Shown here one piece after another: positions 1 through 6,051 of a DNA stretch of 14,324 nucleotides. The DNA comes from Candidatus Omnitrophota bacterium (lineage in GTDB: Bacteria; Omnitrophota; Gorgyraeia; Aquiviventales; Aquiviventaceae): positions 5,021-19,344 of the forward strand of contig JAHFGZ010000017.1 of NCBI GenBank assembly GCA_023247155.1, given 5' to 3'. A model generated the notes under the pieces. The model ran no database searches, was not told the origin of the DNA, and worked only from the letters and a program-made list of their open reading frames with translations. The number at the start of each line of letters is the position of its first letter. Position 1 is the first letter of the stretch. Made by a program: the position numbers and the translations under genes.

Positions 1-1084
1 GGATGCGCTCCTCGGCGAGCAGCGGCTGCCGGGCGAGCGCCAGGTTCTCCTCGACGTGGTCGCGCCGCGACATCCCGGCGAGCGCCGTGGTGACGCCGGG
101 GGTGGAGCGCGCAAACTGCAGCGCCCGCTGGGGGGCGGTGGCGAGGCCCGGGATGTGCGACTCGAAGCTCGCGGGCAGGCGCGTGAGCCGGCGCTGCAGC
201 AACGCCGCGCTGGCGACGACGGACAGGCCGAGGCGCGCCGCCGCCTGGAGCACCGTCATCGGTTCGCCGTCGACCGTTTGGTTGGGGAACGTGAACGCCT
301 CGGGCATCGCGAGGTTGTACGGCAGCTGGATCGCGCGGAAATGGTGGTCATCGCCCCCGAGGCGCTCGGCGAGCCGGGCGAGCGTCTCGAGCGAGAGCTG
401 CCCGCGCCCCTTCGGTTGGCCCCGCAGCCCGTTCCACGTGGCGACGCCGTAGTACCGGACCATGCCGTCCCGCGCGCGGGATTCCAGGAGGGTGAAGGCC
501 GCCTCCAGGCGCTGCAGGAACGTCTCCGGGCTGACCTCGTCGAGCTGCTGCTCCGGGTTGTGCAGGTAGTAGACATCCACCGTTGCCACCCGCAGGTTGG
601 CGAGGCTCGTCCGCAGCGCGTGGTCCAGATACGCCGGCGCCAGGCAGTGGCAGCCGGCGACGAGCTCGTCATACGACGCCAGTCCGGCATTGATGACCGT
701 CTCCGCGAGGTACCGTCCGGGGTCGTCGGGCACCGCGTCGTCGAAGGGGAGGTAGCCGCCTTTCGTGCACAGGATGACGTCGTCGCGGGCGAGCGTCCCG
801 TCGGCGAAGAGCCCCTCCAGCGTGCGCCCGATCGTCCGCTCGCTGCGCTGGCAGCGGTAGTTGGCGGCGGTGTCCAGGACGTTGCAGCCCTGCGCGAGCG
901 CCGCGCGGATCGCCTCGGCGTAGCGCGCGTCCGTCGCGTCGTCCGCATCCCCCAGGTAGGTCCCGAGGCCGATCGAGGAGGCCCAGCAGTCCTGCAGGCG
1001 GCGGAAGTGGCTGGGGTGGCAGGAGGCCGCCCGTTGGCGGAACCGCTCGGTGCCGGAGGCGGAGGCGGCGCCTGGCATCGTCAT
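1..1084 (-). CDS. Aldo/keto reductase, C-terminus cut by window edge
   Basis: NAD(P)H-dependent oxidoreductase of the aldo/keto reductase superfamily; the substrate cannot be told from sequence. From the ATG at 1084, 361 codons are open to the window edge. The catalytic tetrad is visible: Asp71 and Tyr76 in VLDTAANYR, Lys108 in LCTKGG and His175 in YYLHNPE. A near-C-terminal segment (STPGVTTALAGMSRRDHVEEN) matches the family's cofactor-binding end, so only a short tail is missing. Between Lys108 and His175 lies an enlarged loop with a GCHCLAP motif (residues 144-150) that is not typical. A second in-frame ATG lies two codons later (1078). No Shine-Dalgarno precedes either, but a promoter with its -10 at 1091-1096 puts transcription start at about the ATG. 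Divergent from the RAM-domain gene. Family call is firm; substrate unknown. Confidence 0.93.
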   Translation of the reverse strand, partial: MTMPGAASASGTERFRQRAASCHPSHFRRLQDCWASSIGLGTYLGDADDATDARYAEAIRAALAQGCNVLDTAANYRCQRSERTIGRTLEGLFADGTLARDDVILCTKGGYLPFDDAVPDDPGRYLAETVINAGLASYDELVAGCHCLAPAYLDHALRTSLANLRVATVDVYYLHNPEQQLDEVSPETFLQRLEAAFTLLESRARDGMVRYYGVATWNGLRGQPKGRGQLSLETLARLAERLGGDDHHFRAIQLPYNLAMPEAFTFPNQTVDGEPMTVLQAAARLGLSVVASAALLQRRLTRLPASFESHIPGLATAPQRALQFARSTPGVTTALAGMSRRDHVEENLALARQPLLAEERI

Positions 1085-1090
1085 GGACCC

Positions 1091-1119
1091 AGCATACGCC
1101 GCCGGCGCGGGCGCTGCAA
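1091..1119 (-). promoter_or_regulatory. Sigma70-like promoter of the left aldo/keto reductase
   Basis: On the minus strand, TTGCAG (1119-1114) and TATGCT (1096-1091) are separated by exactly 17 bases. The -10 ends six bases before the ATG at 1084, so the transcript would begin at or within a base or two of the start codon (leaderless). Its -35 box mirrors the -35 box of the divergent promoter. Confidence 0.6.
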
Positions 1120-1130
1120 CCGGCGTGGAC

Positions 1131-1159
1131 TTGCAGTCCCCCGGTGCCCACGCTACAAT
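1131..1159 (+). promoter_or_regulatory. Sigma70-like promoter of the RAM-domain/ferredoxin genes
   Basis: TTGCAG (1131-1136), a 17-base spacer and TACAAT (1154-1159). Expected transcription start is near 1166, inside the GGAGGT at 1165-1170, leaving a leader of about 10 nt before the ATG at 1176. The pair CTGCAA (1114-1119) / TTGCAG (1131-1136) forms a perfect inverted repeat shared by both divergent promoters. Confidence 0.65.
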
Positions 1160-1175
1160 ACTCCGGAGGTCAGCG

Positions 1176-1412
1176 ATGCCGAAAGCGTTCATCATGATCG
1201 ATGTGATGCCGGGGCGCGAGACGGCGATCCAGGACGCGGTCGCGAAGCTCGCGGGCGTCCAGATGGTCCATCAGGTGACCGGCGAGCACGACCTCATCGC
1301 GTTCGTCGACGCGGAGCCGTACGAGGAGTTCGCGATGCTCATCTCGAGCATCCGCCAGCTCAGCGGCGTGCGGGACACGGATTCGCAGCTCGTCCTCGAC
1401 CAATCGGCTTGA
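1176..1412 (+). CDS. Stand-alone Lrp/AsnC ligand-binding (RAM) domain protein
   Basis: 78-residue protein consisting only of the AsnC/Lrp C-terminal effector (RAM) domain, with no helix-turn-helix. Family features: the opening strand (AFIMIDVMPGRE), the central VTGEHDLIAFVDA segment in which Gly-Glu-His-Asp sits in the usual GxxDL position, and a C-terminal strand (VRDTDSQLVL). Such single-domain proteins assemble into ring-like oligomers and bind small molecules, often amino acids; the ligand here is unknown. The ATG at 1176 was chosen because GGAGGT lies five bases upstream; in-frame codons further upstream would fall in the promoter. It is followed after 51 bases by the ferredoxin gene, with a small G+C hairpin (1415-1429, loop CAC) between them. 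Family assignment is good; the role is an inference. Confidence 0.88.
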   Translation: MPKAFIMIDVMPGRETAIQDAVAKLAGVQMVHQVTGEHDLIAFVDAEPYEEFAMLISSIRQLSGVRDTDSQLVLDQSA

Positions 1413-1463
1413 CGCGCGGGCACCCCGCGTCGCAGGAGACACGACAACTCAAGGAGGCTCAGC

Positions 1464-1778
1464 ATGTCGTACGTCATCATGGAGAAGTGTCTCGGGGAGC
1501 GGTACGGGGTCTGCGCGACGGTCTGTCCGGTCGAATGCATCCACCCCGGGGACTACAAGGGCCAGGAGTTCATGATCATCGACCCGGAGGTGTGCATCAA
1601 CTGCGGCCTCTGCCTCCCGGAGTGCCCCGTGGGCGCCATCGTCGCCTCGGAGGACGAGGACAAGGCCTACGCCCAGATCAACAAGGAGCTGACGCCGTCG
1701 TTCAAGAACAACCCGCCGGCGCCCGAGCGCCCCAAGAACGACCCCCCGAAGCGCCCCGGCAACAAACTCGTGAATTAG
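1464..1778 (+). CDS. 7Fe-type ferredoxin ([3Fe-4S][4Fe-4S])
   Basis: Soluble 104-residue electron carrier. First cluster motif: Cys9-x7-Cys17-x3-Cys21-x3-Cys25. Second: Cys44-x2-Cys47-x2-Cys50-x3-Cys54 (CINCGLCLPECP). The middle cysteine of a normal CxxCxxC is absent from the first motif (Glu12 there), the pattern of seven-iron ferredoxins such as Azotobacter FdI, so one cluster is probably [3Fe-4S]. The tail (about residues 80-104) is Pro/Lys/Asn-rich and probably disordered. AAGGAGG at 1451-1457 sits six bases before the ATG and fixes the start. It lies downstream of the RAM-domain gene, probably co-transcribed. Its TAG stop overlaps the TAA stop of the convergent elp3 gene by a few bases. 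Its partner is not identified; the radical SAM enzymes or the sulfite/nitrite reductase in this window could use it. Confidence 0.93.
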   Translation: MSYVIMEKCLGERYGVCATVCPVECIHPGDYKGQEFMIIDPEVCINCGLCLPECPVGAIVASEDEDKAYAQINKELTPSFKNNPPAPERPKNDPPKRPGNKLVN

Positions 1779-3427
1779 GCGAGCCGTTTCACCATATAGG
1801 TGTCGTCCAGCTCGTACCCCAGCGCGCGGTAGTACGCGCGCGCCCCCACCCCCGCGATCACCGCCATCCGCCGCAGGCCGAACTCCTCGCGCGCAATCCG
1901 CTCCGCCTCCGCGACCAGCCGCTGCCCGAACCCCTGATGCTGCACCGCCCCGGCGCTGCGCCGGCGAAGGGCGAGGTGCACCCCGTAGGAGTGGAGCTCG
2001 CGGATGAGCCCGGCCTCCTGCAGGGCCGGCCATCTCCCCGGCGTCAGGGACGATTGCGCGGGCGCCACGCGCAGGCGCAGGAACGAGGCGAGCCGGTCGG
2101 CGGCGGCGTCCTCGAAGCTGAGGAACAGCTCGGCGCCTCCCGAGGCCGCGTAGGCGCGGCGCGTCAGCGTGAAGCGGCCCGCCGGGTCCTCGCGGACCTG
2201 GCGGCAGCGCAGGCAGCGGCAGCGCAGCCCGCGCGCCTGCATGCGCCGGTGGAGCTCCTCGCGCAGGTTGGTCACCAGGCACCCTGCCTGGATGGAATTG
2301 GAGGGGATGTCCCGGATGATCCGCTCGATCCGCGCCGACGGCGGCACGAGCTGCTTGATCCGGATCAGGAGCTCGATGAGCGTCTCATCGTCGTAGGGCC
2401 GGTAGCGGCCCTGGCGCCACCACTCGTGGAGCTCGGCGCTCTCCACGACCACGCAGGGATAGAGCTTCAGCGTGTCGGGGCGGTAGGCCGGGTCCTCGAA
2501 GACCGTCCGGGCGCTGGCGAGGTCGCTCTCCGGCGTGGCGCCCGGGAGGTTGGGCATCAGGTGGTAGGCGACCTTGAACCCGGCATCCTTGAGCCGTTGC
2601 GTCGCCAGGCGGACCTCGGCGGTGCCGTGGTCGCGGACGATGCGGTCGAGCACCCGCTCATCAAGCGTCTGGACGCCCAGCTCCACGCGGGTGGCCCCGA
2701 GCAGGCGCAGCCGCCGGAGCTCCTCCTCGGTGACGTAATCAGGCCGCGTCTCAACGGTGACGCCGACGAGGCGGCACGCCGCCGTCTCGTTGAGTTGCTG
2801 TGCCTCCTCTAGTGCGGAATTCGGAGTTCGGAATTCGGAATGTTCTTTGGCAATTCCCCGTTCCGCATTCCCCATTCCGCATTCCGTTTGGCCTTGAGCG
2901 AAGTCGTTGGCCGCGTCGAAGCAGCGCCGGATGAACTGCCGCTGGTATCCCTCCGGATAGAACGACCACGTCCCGCCCTTGATGATCAGCTCCACCTTGT
3001 CAACCGGGTGGCCGGTCTCGTGCAGCGTCTTGAGGCGCGAGGACACCTGGCGGTAGGGGTCGTAGTCGTTGCGCAGGGCGCGCATCACCGCCGGCTCGTT
3101 CGTCAGGTAGCTCTTCGGTGCGCGCGCCTCGGTCGGGCAGTAGACGCAGCGGCCCGGGCAGGCGTACGGCTCGGTGATGACGGTCACGGTGGCGACGCCG
3201 GACTGCGAGCGGATGCCGTTGAGCGTCAGGACCCGCTCAAGCGGTCCGTCTGGCGCGCGCAGCCCGCCGGCGACCTCCGCGCGGTAGCGGGCCAGCAGCG
3301 CGTCGTTGCGGAGGAGCGGCCCTCCCGTCTGCGCGGCCATCCGGAGCTTGAGCCGGCGCAGCGCCGCGCGGGTGGCGGGCCGCGTTTCGGCCAGCTGCTC
3401 AAGGAGGGTTCCGGCGGCGTCCATCAT
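1775..3427 (-). CDS. elp3: Elp3-type tRNA U34 carboxymethyltransferase (radical SAM + GNAT)
   Basis: 550-residue bacterial Elp3. In archaea and bacteria this enzyme works alone to install the cm5U precursor on wobble uridine 34 of tRNA from acetyl-CoA and SAM. Visible parts: basic N-terminal tRNA-binding region (about 15-60); radical SAM cluster Cys90-x3-Cys94-x2-Cys97 (CPGRCVYC); LIIKGGTW (148-154); VETRPDYVTEEEL (225-237); GVQTLDERVLDRI; the zinc-site cysteines in CRCLRC (403-408); and a C-terminal GNAT domain with the acetyl-CoA loop QHQGFGQRLV (496-505) and YYRALGYEL (532-540). Length matches the family except for about 25 extra residues (181-205) encoded by a heptamer repeat array. Start: tandem ATGs at 3427 and 3424; the first is given. 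A REP-like element lies just upstream. Convergent with the ferredoxin gene. Confidence 0.95.
   Translation of the reverse strand: MMDAAGTLLEQLAETRPATRAALRRLKLRMAAQTGGPLLRNDALLARYRAEVAGGLRAPDGPLERVLTLNGIRSQSGVATVTVITEPYACPGRCVYCPTEARAPKSYLTNEPAVMRALRNDYDPYRQVSSRLKTLHETGHPVDKVELIIKGGTWSFYPEGYQRQFIRRCFDAANDFAQGQTECGMGNAERGIAKEHSEFRTPNSALEEAQQLNETAACRLVGVTVETRPDYVTEEELRRLRLLGATRVELGVQTLDERVLDRIVRDHGTAEVRLATQRLKDAGFKVAYHLMPNLPGATPESDLASARTVFEDPAYRPDTLKLYPCVVVESAELHEWWRQGRYRPYDDETLIELLIRIKQLVPPSARIERIIRDIPSNSIQAGCLVTNLREELHRRMQARGLRCRCLRCRQVREDPAGRFTLTRRAYAASGGAELFLSFEDAAADRLASFLRLRVAPAQSSLTPGRWPALQEAGLIRELHSYGVHLALRRRSAGAVQHQGFGQRLVAEAERIAREEFGLRRMAVIAGVGARAYYRALGYELDDTYMVKRLA
2814..2887. repeat. 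Inverted heptamer repeat array inside elp3
   Basis: Four heptamers (GCGGAAT, TCGGAGT, TCGGAAT, TCGGAAT) at 2814-2841 face five heptamers of opposite sense (ATTCCCC, GTTCCGC, ATTCCCC, ATTCCGC, ATTCCGT) at 2853-2887 across an 11-base spacer. The two arms are complementary and would form a long imperfect hairpin. In the elp3 reading frame the array has no stop codon and is translated to a Ser/Glu/Arg/Asn-rich segment (including HSEFRTPNS). It sits at a variable loop of Elp3, just before the EEAQQLNET motif. Confidence 0.9.
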
Positions 3428-3432
3428 GAATC

Positions 3433-3490
3433 GGGGACAGCCACCGATTGCCTACTGGTGTCTGTGCAATGGAAATCGATGGCGGTCCCC
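3433..3490. repeat. REP-like imperfect palindrome between elp3 and the GNAT gene
   Basis: GGGGACAGCCACCGATT (3433-3449) and AATCGATGGCGGTCCCC (3474-3490) are inverted copies matching at 15 of 17 positions. A second, inner pair (ATTGC 3447-3451 / GCAAT 3466-3470) lies in the loop region. The arms resemble the GGGGACAG-type repetitive extragenic palindromes common in environmental bacteria and often linked to TnpA-REP proteins; that link comes from memory of the class, and no such gene is in the window. It fills nearly all of the space between two divergent genes. Confidence 0.7.
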
Positions 3491-3498
3491 ATTATAAT
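3470..3498 (+). promoter_or_regulatory. Sigma70-like promoter overlapping the REP-like palindrome
   Basis: TGGAAA (3470-3475, four of six matches to TTGACA), a 17-base spacer and a perfect TATAAT (3493-3498). The -10 ends eight bases before the ATG at 3507, so the transcript would start at about 3505 and be essentially leaderless. The -10 lies in a perfect 12-base palindrome (3489-3500, CCATTATAATGG), so the same AT core could also serve leftward transcription of elp3. The -35 lies in the repeat. Confidence 0.6.
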
Positions 3499-3506
3499 GG
3501 TCCATC

Positions 3507-3824
3507 ATGGCGGACGAAACAGTCATTCACGACCGGGCGGGCAGCCGATTCTGCGTCAAGCTGCAGGGGTTCGAGGCCTGCCTGATGTACCGGCACAGCG
3601 GCAAGGAGTTGGACCTCTACCACACCTACGTGCCCGAGGTCTTCAGGGGGCGGGGCATGGCGGAGCGGCTCTGCCAGGCGGCCTTTGAGCACGCGAAAGC
3701 CGAGGGGTGGACGGTGATCCCGTCCTGTTCGTACATCTCAGGCGCCTACCTCAAGCGGCATCCCGAGTACGAGCCGCTGACCAGGCGCGGCGGCCCGACG
3801 TCCAACCCGCTTGTCTCCGGCTGA
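3507..3824 (+). CDS. Short GNAT-family N-acetyltransferase (YjdJ/COG2388-like)
   Basis: 105-residue protein of the compact GCN5-related acetyltransferase group. Recognisable are the substrate-side strand (RFCVKLQGFEACLMYRHSG), the HTYVPEVFRGRGMAERL segment (44-62) that carries the Arg/Gly-x-Gly acetyl-CoA pyrophosphate loop, and the closing PSCSYISGAYLKRHPEYEPL motif (about 73-92) typical of this subgroup. The physiological substrate of these small enzymes is not established. The ATG at 3507 has no Shine-Dalgarno and lies right after the promoter, suggesting leaderless translation. The stop at 3822-3824 is one base before the deformylase ATG, so the two are almost certainly co-transcribed and translationally coupled. 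Confidence 0.92.
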   Translation: MADETVIHDRAGSRFCVKLQGFEACLMYRHSGKELDLYHTYVPEVFRGRGMAERLCQAAFEHAKAEGWTVIPSCSYISGAYLKRHPEYEPLTRRGGPTSNPLVSG

Positions 3825-3825
3825 C

Positions 3826-4359
3826 ATGGCCATTCTCAAAGTCGCGCGCCTGGGCCACCCGGTCATCCGCGCCCAGGCCGAGCCTGTTCCGAAGGAGCGC
3901 ATCACCTCGCCCGACTTCCAGCGGTTCCTCGACGACATGGTCGAGACGATGCGGGAGTACGACGGGGTGGGCCTGGCCGCGCCCCAGGTGCACGTGTCGA
4001 GCCAGGTGGCGGTGATCGAGGTGAGCGACAACCGCCGCTATCCGGGGGAAGGCCCCATCCCGCTGACGATCCTCATCAACCCCAAGATCCTCACCGCCTC
4101 GAAGAAGCAGCGCGTCGAGTGGGAGGGGTGCCTCAGCGTCGATGAGCTGCGGGGGCAGGTCCCCCGCGCGGAATCGCTCGAGGTGGAGGCCTACAACCGC
4201 CGCGGGGAAAAGGTGCGGTGCCGCGCGCAGGGGTTTTTCGCCCGGGTCATCCAGCACGAGTGCGACCACCTCGGGGGCAAGGTCTTCCTTGACCGGATGG
4301 TCACGCTGGCCACGCTCACGCATCTGCGGGAGTTCCTGCGCCACTGGCAGGAAAGGTGA
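3826..4359 (+). CDS. def: Peptide deformylase
   Basis: 177-residue metalloenzyme that removes the formyl group from the N-terminal methionine of new proteins at the ribosome exit. All three family motifs are intact: GVGLAAPQ (47-54), EGCLS (100-104, metal ligand Cys102) and QHECDHLGG (143-151, ligands His144 and His148, catalytic Glu145). The ATG at 3826 follows the upstream TGA by one base; a TTG at 3811 would add five residues inside the previous gene and is less likely. The last 44 bases overlap the 3' end of the convergent ygfZ-like gene. The usual partner, methionyl-tRNA formyltransferase (fmt), is not adjacent. Confidence 0.96.
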   Translation: MAILKVARLGHPVIRAQAEPVPKERITSPDFQRFLDDMVETMREYDGVGLAAPQVHVSSQVAVIEVSDNRRYPGEGPIPLTILINPKILTASKKQRVEWEGCLSVDELRGQVPRAESLEVEAYNRRGEKVRCRAQGFFARVIQHECDHLGGKVFLDRMVTLATLTHLREFLRHWQER

Positions 4360-5437
4360 CGAGCGGCCGCTCGGCCACCGTGGCCGCGACGCGCCCACCT
4401 GCCCGGACAATCTCAACGGACATGCCGGGCTCGTACGCCCCGCGCTTCACGTAGCCCATCGCGATCGAGCGCCGGAGCGCGGGGGAATAGCACCCGCTGG
4501 TGACCCACCCCGCGTCATTCCCGTCCTTCACGATCCGGTCTCCAGGGTCCGCGGCCGCTTGGCCCTCCACGAGCAACCCCATGAGCTTTTTGCTCGGCGA
4601 CCCGTATGTCTGCATCCGGGCGATGATTTCCTGCCCGACGTAGCAGCCCTTGGTCTGGCTCACGGTGAGCGCCTCCAGACCGGTCTCCGGCAGCAGGGTG
4701 GCGTCGTCCATCTCGAGGCCGAACCACGGCACGCCCGCTTCGATCCGCGCGGTGTTGAGCGCCTCCCAGCCGACCGGGCCGCCTGTGACGGCCCGGCCCC
4801 CCCATTTCAGCAGGTCCCAGGCGGCTTCCGCCTGCTCGGCATCCACGAGACACAGCACTCCGCTCCCCCCGATGAGGGAATGCCGGACCAGCCACACCGG
4901 GAGACCCTGAAGGGAAGCGGTGGCATGGTCGCTCGGCGCAGCGAGCGACACGGCGGTGCCCGCCAGGTGGGTCAGCAGCTCGAGCGTCCGGGGTCCTTCC
5001 AGCGCCAGGACCGCCTTGCGCCGCTCGTGGTTCGTCACCGTGACCTGGTCGGAGAAGCGGTAGTGCTCGAGCGCCTGAGCGACCACGGCCGCGCGCGGGA
5101 GGTCGCAGAGCAGCCACAGCGCCTCCGCGTCGGCCAGCACCAGGAGCTCGGCGAGGAGCTTCGCGGACGGGGTGAGGAGGGCGGCACGAGCCCCGCCGCC
5201 GGGCGCAAGCCGCCTCAGGTCGTTGGTGAGGAGCCGGTGCAGGAAGCTGACCCGGTCGGCGCCCCGGCACTCGAGGAGCGCCTGGGTCGAGTAGTCGATG
5301 AGGGCCGCCCCGTCGCGCAGCGCCCGGTACTCGTCCTCGAACGCGCCGAAGCGCCAGGGCACGAGCCAGGCCCCGAGCGGCTCGTAGCGGACGGCGGGAC
5401 CTCCGTGCTTCCCATGGAGCAGCAGCGTGATGGCCAT
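4316..5437 (-). CDS. ygfZ: YgfZ/GcvT-like folate-binding Fe-S maintenance protein
   Basis: 373-residue aminomethyltransferase-fold protein. The YgfZ signature KGCYVGQE (263-270, with the conserved Cys265) is present, preceded by the folate-pocket segment NTARIEAGVPWFGLEMDD (228-245) and LLPE. YgfZ proteins use tetrahydrofolate and help assemble or repair iron-sulfur enzymes such as MiaB; this one may serve the Fe-S proteins nearby (an inference). It is not glycine-cleavage T protein, which lacks the KGC-x-GQE motif, and no gcvH/gcvP is near. The start at 5437 is the first in-frame ATG at the natural N-terminus; no clear Shine-Dalgarno. An out-of-frame ATG lies at 5447. Transcribed away from tpx; the two promoter regions overlap. 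Confidence 0.93.
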   Translation of the reverse strand: MAITLLLHGKHGGPAVRYEPLGAWLVPWRFGAFEDEYRALRDGAALIDYSTQALLECRGADRVSFLHRLLTNDLRRLAPGGGARAALLTPSAKLLAELLVLADAEALWLLCDLPRAAVVAQALEHYRFSDQVTVTNHERRKAVLALEGPRTLELLTHLAGTAVSLAAPSDHATASLQGLPVWLVRHSLIGGSGVLCLVDAEQAEAAWDLLKWGGRAVTGGPVGWEALNTARIEAGVPWFGLEMDDATLLPETGLEALTVSQTKGCYVGQEIIARMQTYGSPSKKLMGLLVEGQAAADPGDRIVKDGNDAGWVTSGCYSPALRRSIAMGYVKRGAYEPGMSVEIVRAGGRVAATVAERPLVTFPASGAGTPADA

Positions 5438-5459
5438 CGGTCAGCATCTAGTCTATAAT
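5431..5459 (+). promoter_or_regulatory. Sigma70-like promoter of tpx
   Basis: Perfect TATAAT (5454-5459) with a weak -35 TGGCCA (5431-5436) 17 bases upstream. Expected start is near 5466, giving a leader of about 35 nt. The -35 overlaps the start codon of the divergent ygfZ gene. The reverse strand carries TATTAT (5460-5455), so the AT core may act in both directions. Confidence 0.55.
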
Positions 5460-5490
5460 AACGGGGACTGTCGTGCCACCCATGAATCCA

Positions 5491-5496
5491 GGAGGT
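5491..5496 (+). promoter_or_regulatory. Shine-Dalgarno of tpx
   Basis: GGAGGT four bases before the ATG at 5501. It fixes that start against the earlier ATG at 5482, which is not in the tpx frame. Confidence 0.75.
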
Positions 5497-5500
5497 CCAC

Positions 5501-6043
5501 ATGGCCACTGCCGCCACCGCGGCACCCGCGCAGGAGCGACGAGGCGCCGTCACGTTCAAGGGCAACCCGTTGACCCTGGTCGGGCCGGAGGTGAGGGCCG
5601 GGTCGAAGGCGCCGGAGTTTGAGGCGCTCGCCCAGGATCTCTCGCCGGTCACCCTCTCGCGCTTCACAGGAAAGACCCTCCTCATCAGCGTGACCCCCTC
5701 GCTGGACACGCCGGTGTGCGATCAGCAGGCCAAGCGGTTCAACGAGGAGGCGGCCAGGCTCCCGAGCGTCCAGATCCTGAACATCAGCGTGGACCTCCCG
5801 TTCGCCCAGAAGCGGTGGTGCGGGGCGTCCGGGGTCGACCGCATCATGACCCTGTCCGACCACCGGGACACCTCGTTCGGCCGGGCCTACGGCACGCTCA
5901 TCAAAGAGCTGCGGCTCCTGAGCCGCGCCATCTTCGTCGTGGATGCTGGCGGCACGGTCCGGTACGCGGAGTACGTCCCGGAGATCACCGCGCACCCCAA
6001 CTACGACGCGGCGTTGGCGGCGGTCCGTTCCATCGCGCGCTAA
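5501..6043 (+). CDS. tpx: Thiol peroxidase (Tpx-type peroxiredoxin)
   Basis: 180-residue atypical two-cysteine peroxiredoxin that reduces hydroperoxides, recycled by thioredoxin. Family hallmarks: VTFKGNPLTLVG near the N-terminus, the peroxidatic Cys in PSLDTPVCDQQ (Cys74), the resolving Cys in FAQKRWCGASG (Cys108), then a fully typical C-terminal fold with FVVDAGGTVRYAEYVPEIT. The N-terminus has about 13 extra Ala/Thr/Arg residues with no clear signal peptide, so the protein should be cytoplasmic. Strong Shine-Dalgarno and promoter upstream. A small ORF follows after eight bases and may share the transcript. Confidence 0.96.
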   Translation: MATAATAAPAQERRGAVTFKGNPLTLVGPEVRAGSKAPEFEALAQDLSPVTLSRFTGKTLLISVTPSLDTPVCDQQAKRFNEEAARLPSVQILNISVDLPFAQKRWCGASGVDRIMTLSDHRDTSFGRAYGTLIKELRLLSRAIFVVDAGGTVRYAEYVPEITAHPNYDAALAAVRSIAR

Positions 6044-6051
6044 GACGCCGC

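Noticed and set aside
1413..1463. Intrinsic terminator between the RAM and ferredoxin genes (hairpin 1415-1429)
   Set aside because: The G+C stem is only six pairs with a three-base loop and no T-run; at most a weak pause site.
56..2812. A 918-codon open frame on the plus strand spanning the left gene cluster
   Set aside because: It runs antisense to the aldo/keto reductase and elp3 and across the RAM and ferredoxin genes in another frame. Its product is Arg/Gly/Ala-rich with no recognisable domain. Long shadow frames are expected in G+C-rich DNA.
2814..2887. CRISPR-like array from the tandem heptamers
   Set aside because: Units are only seven bases, lack spacers and face each other; no cas genes are present.
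4316..5437. Glycine cleavage T protein (GcvT)
   Set aside because: The KGCYVGQE signature is that of YgfZ, and no other glycine-cleavage gene is near.
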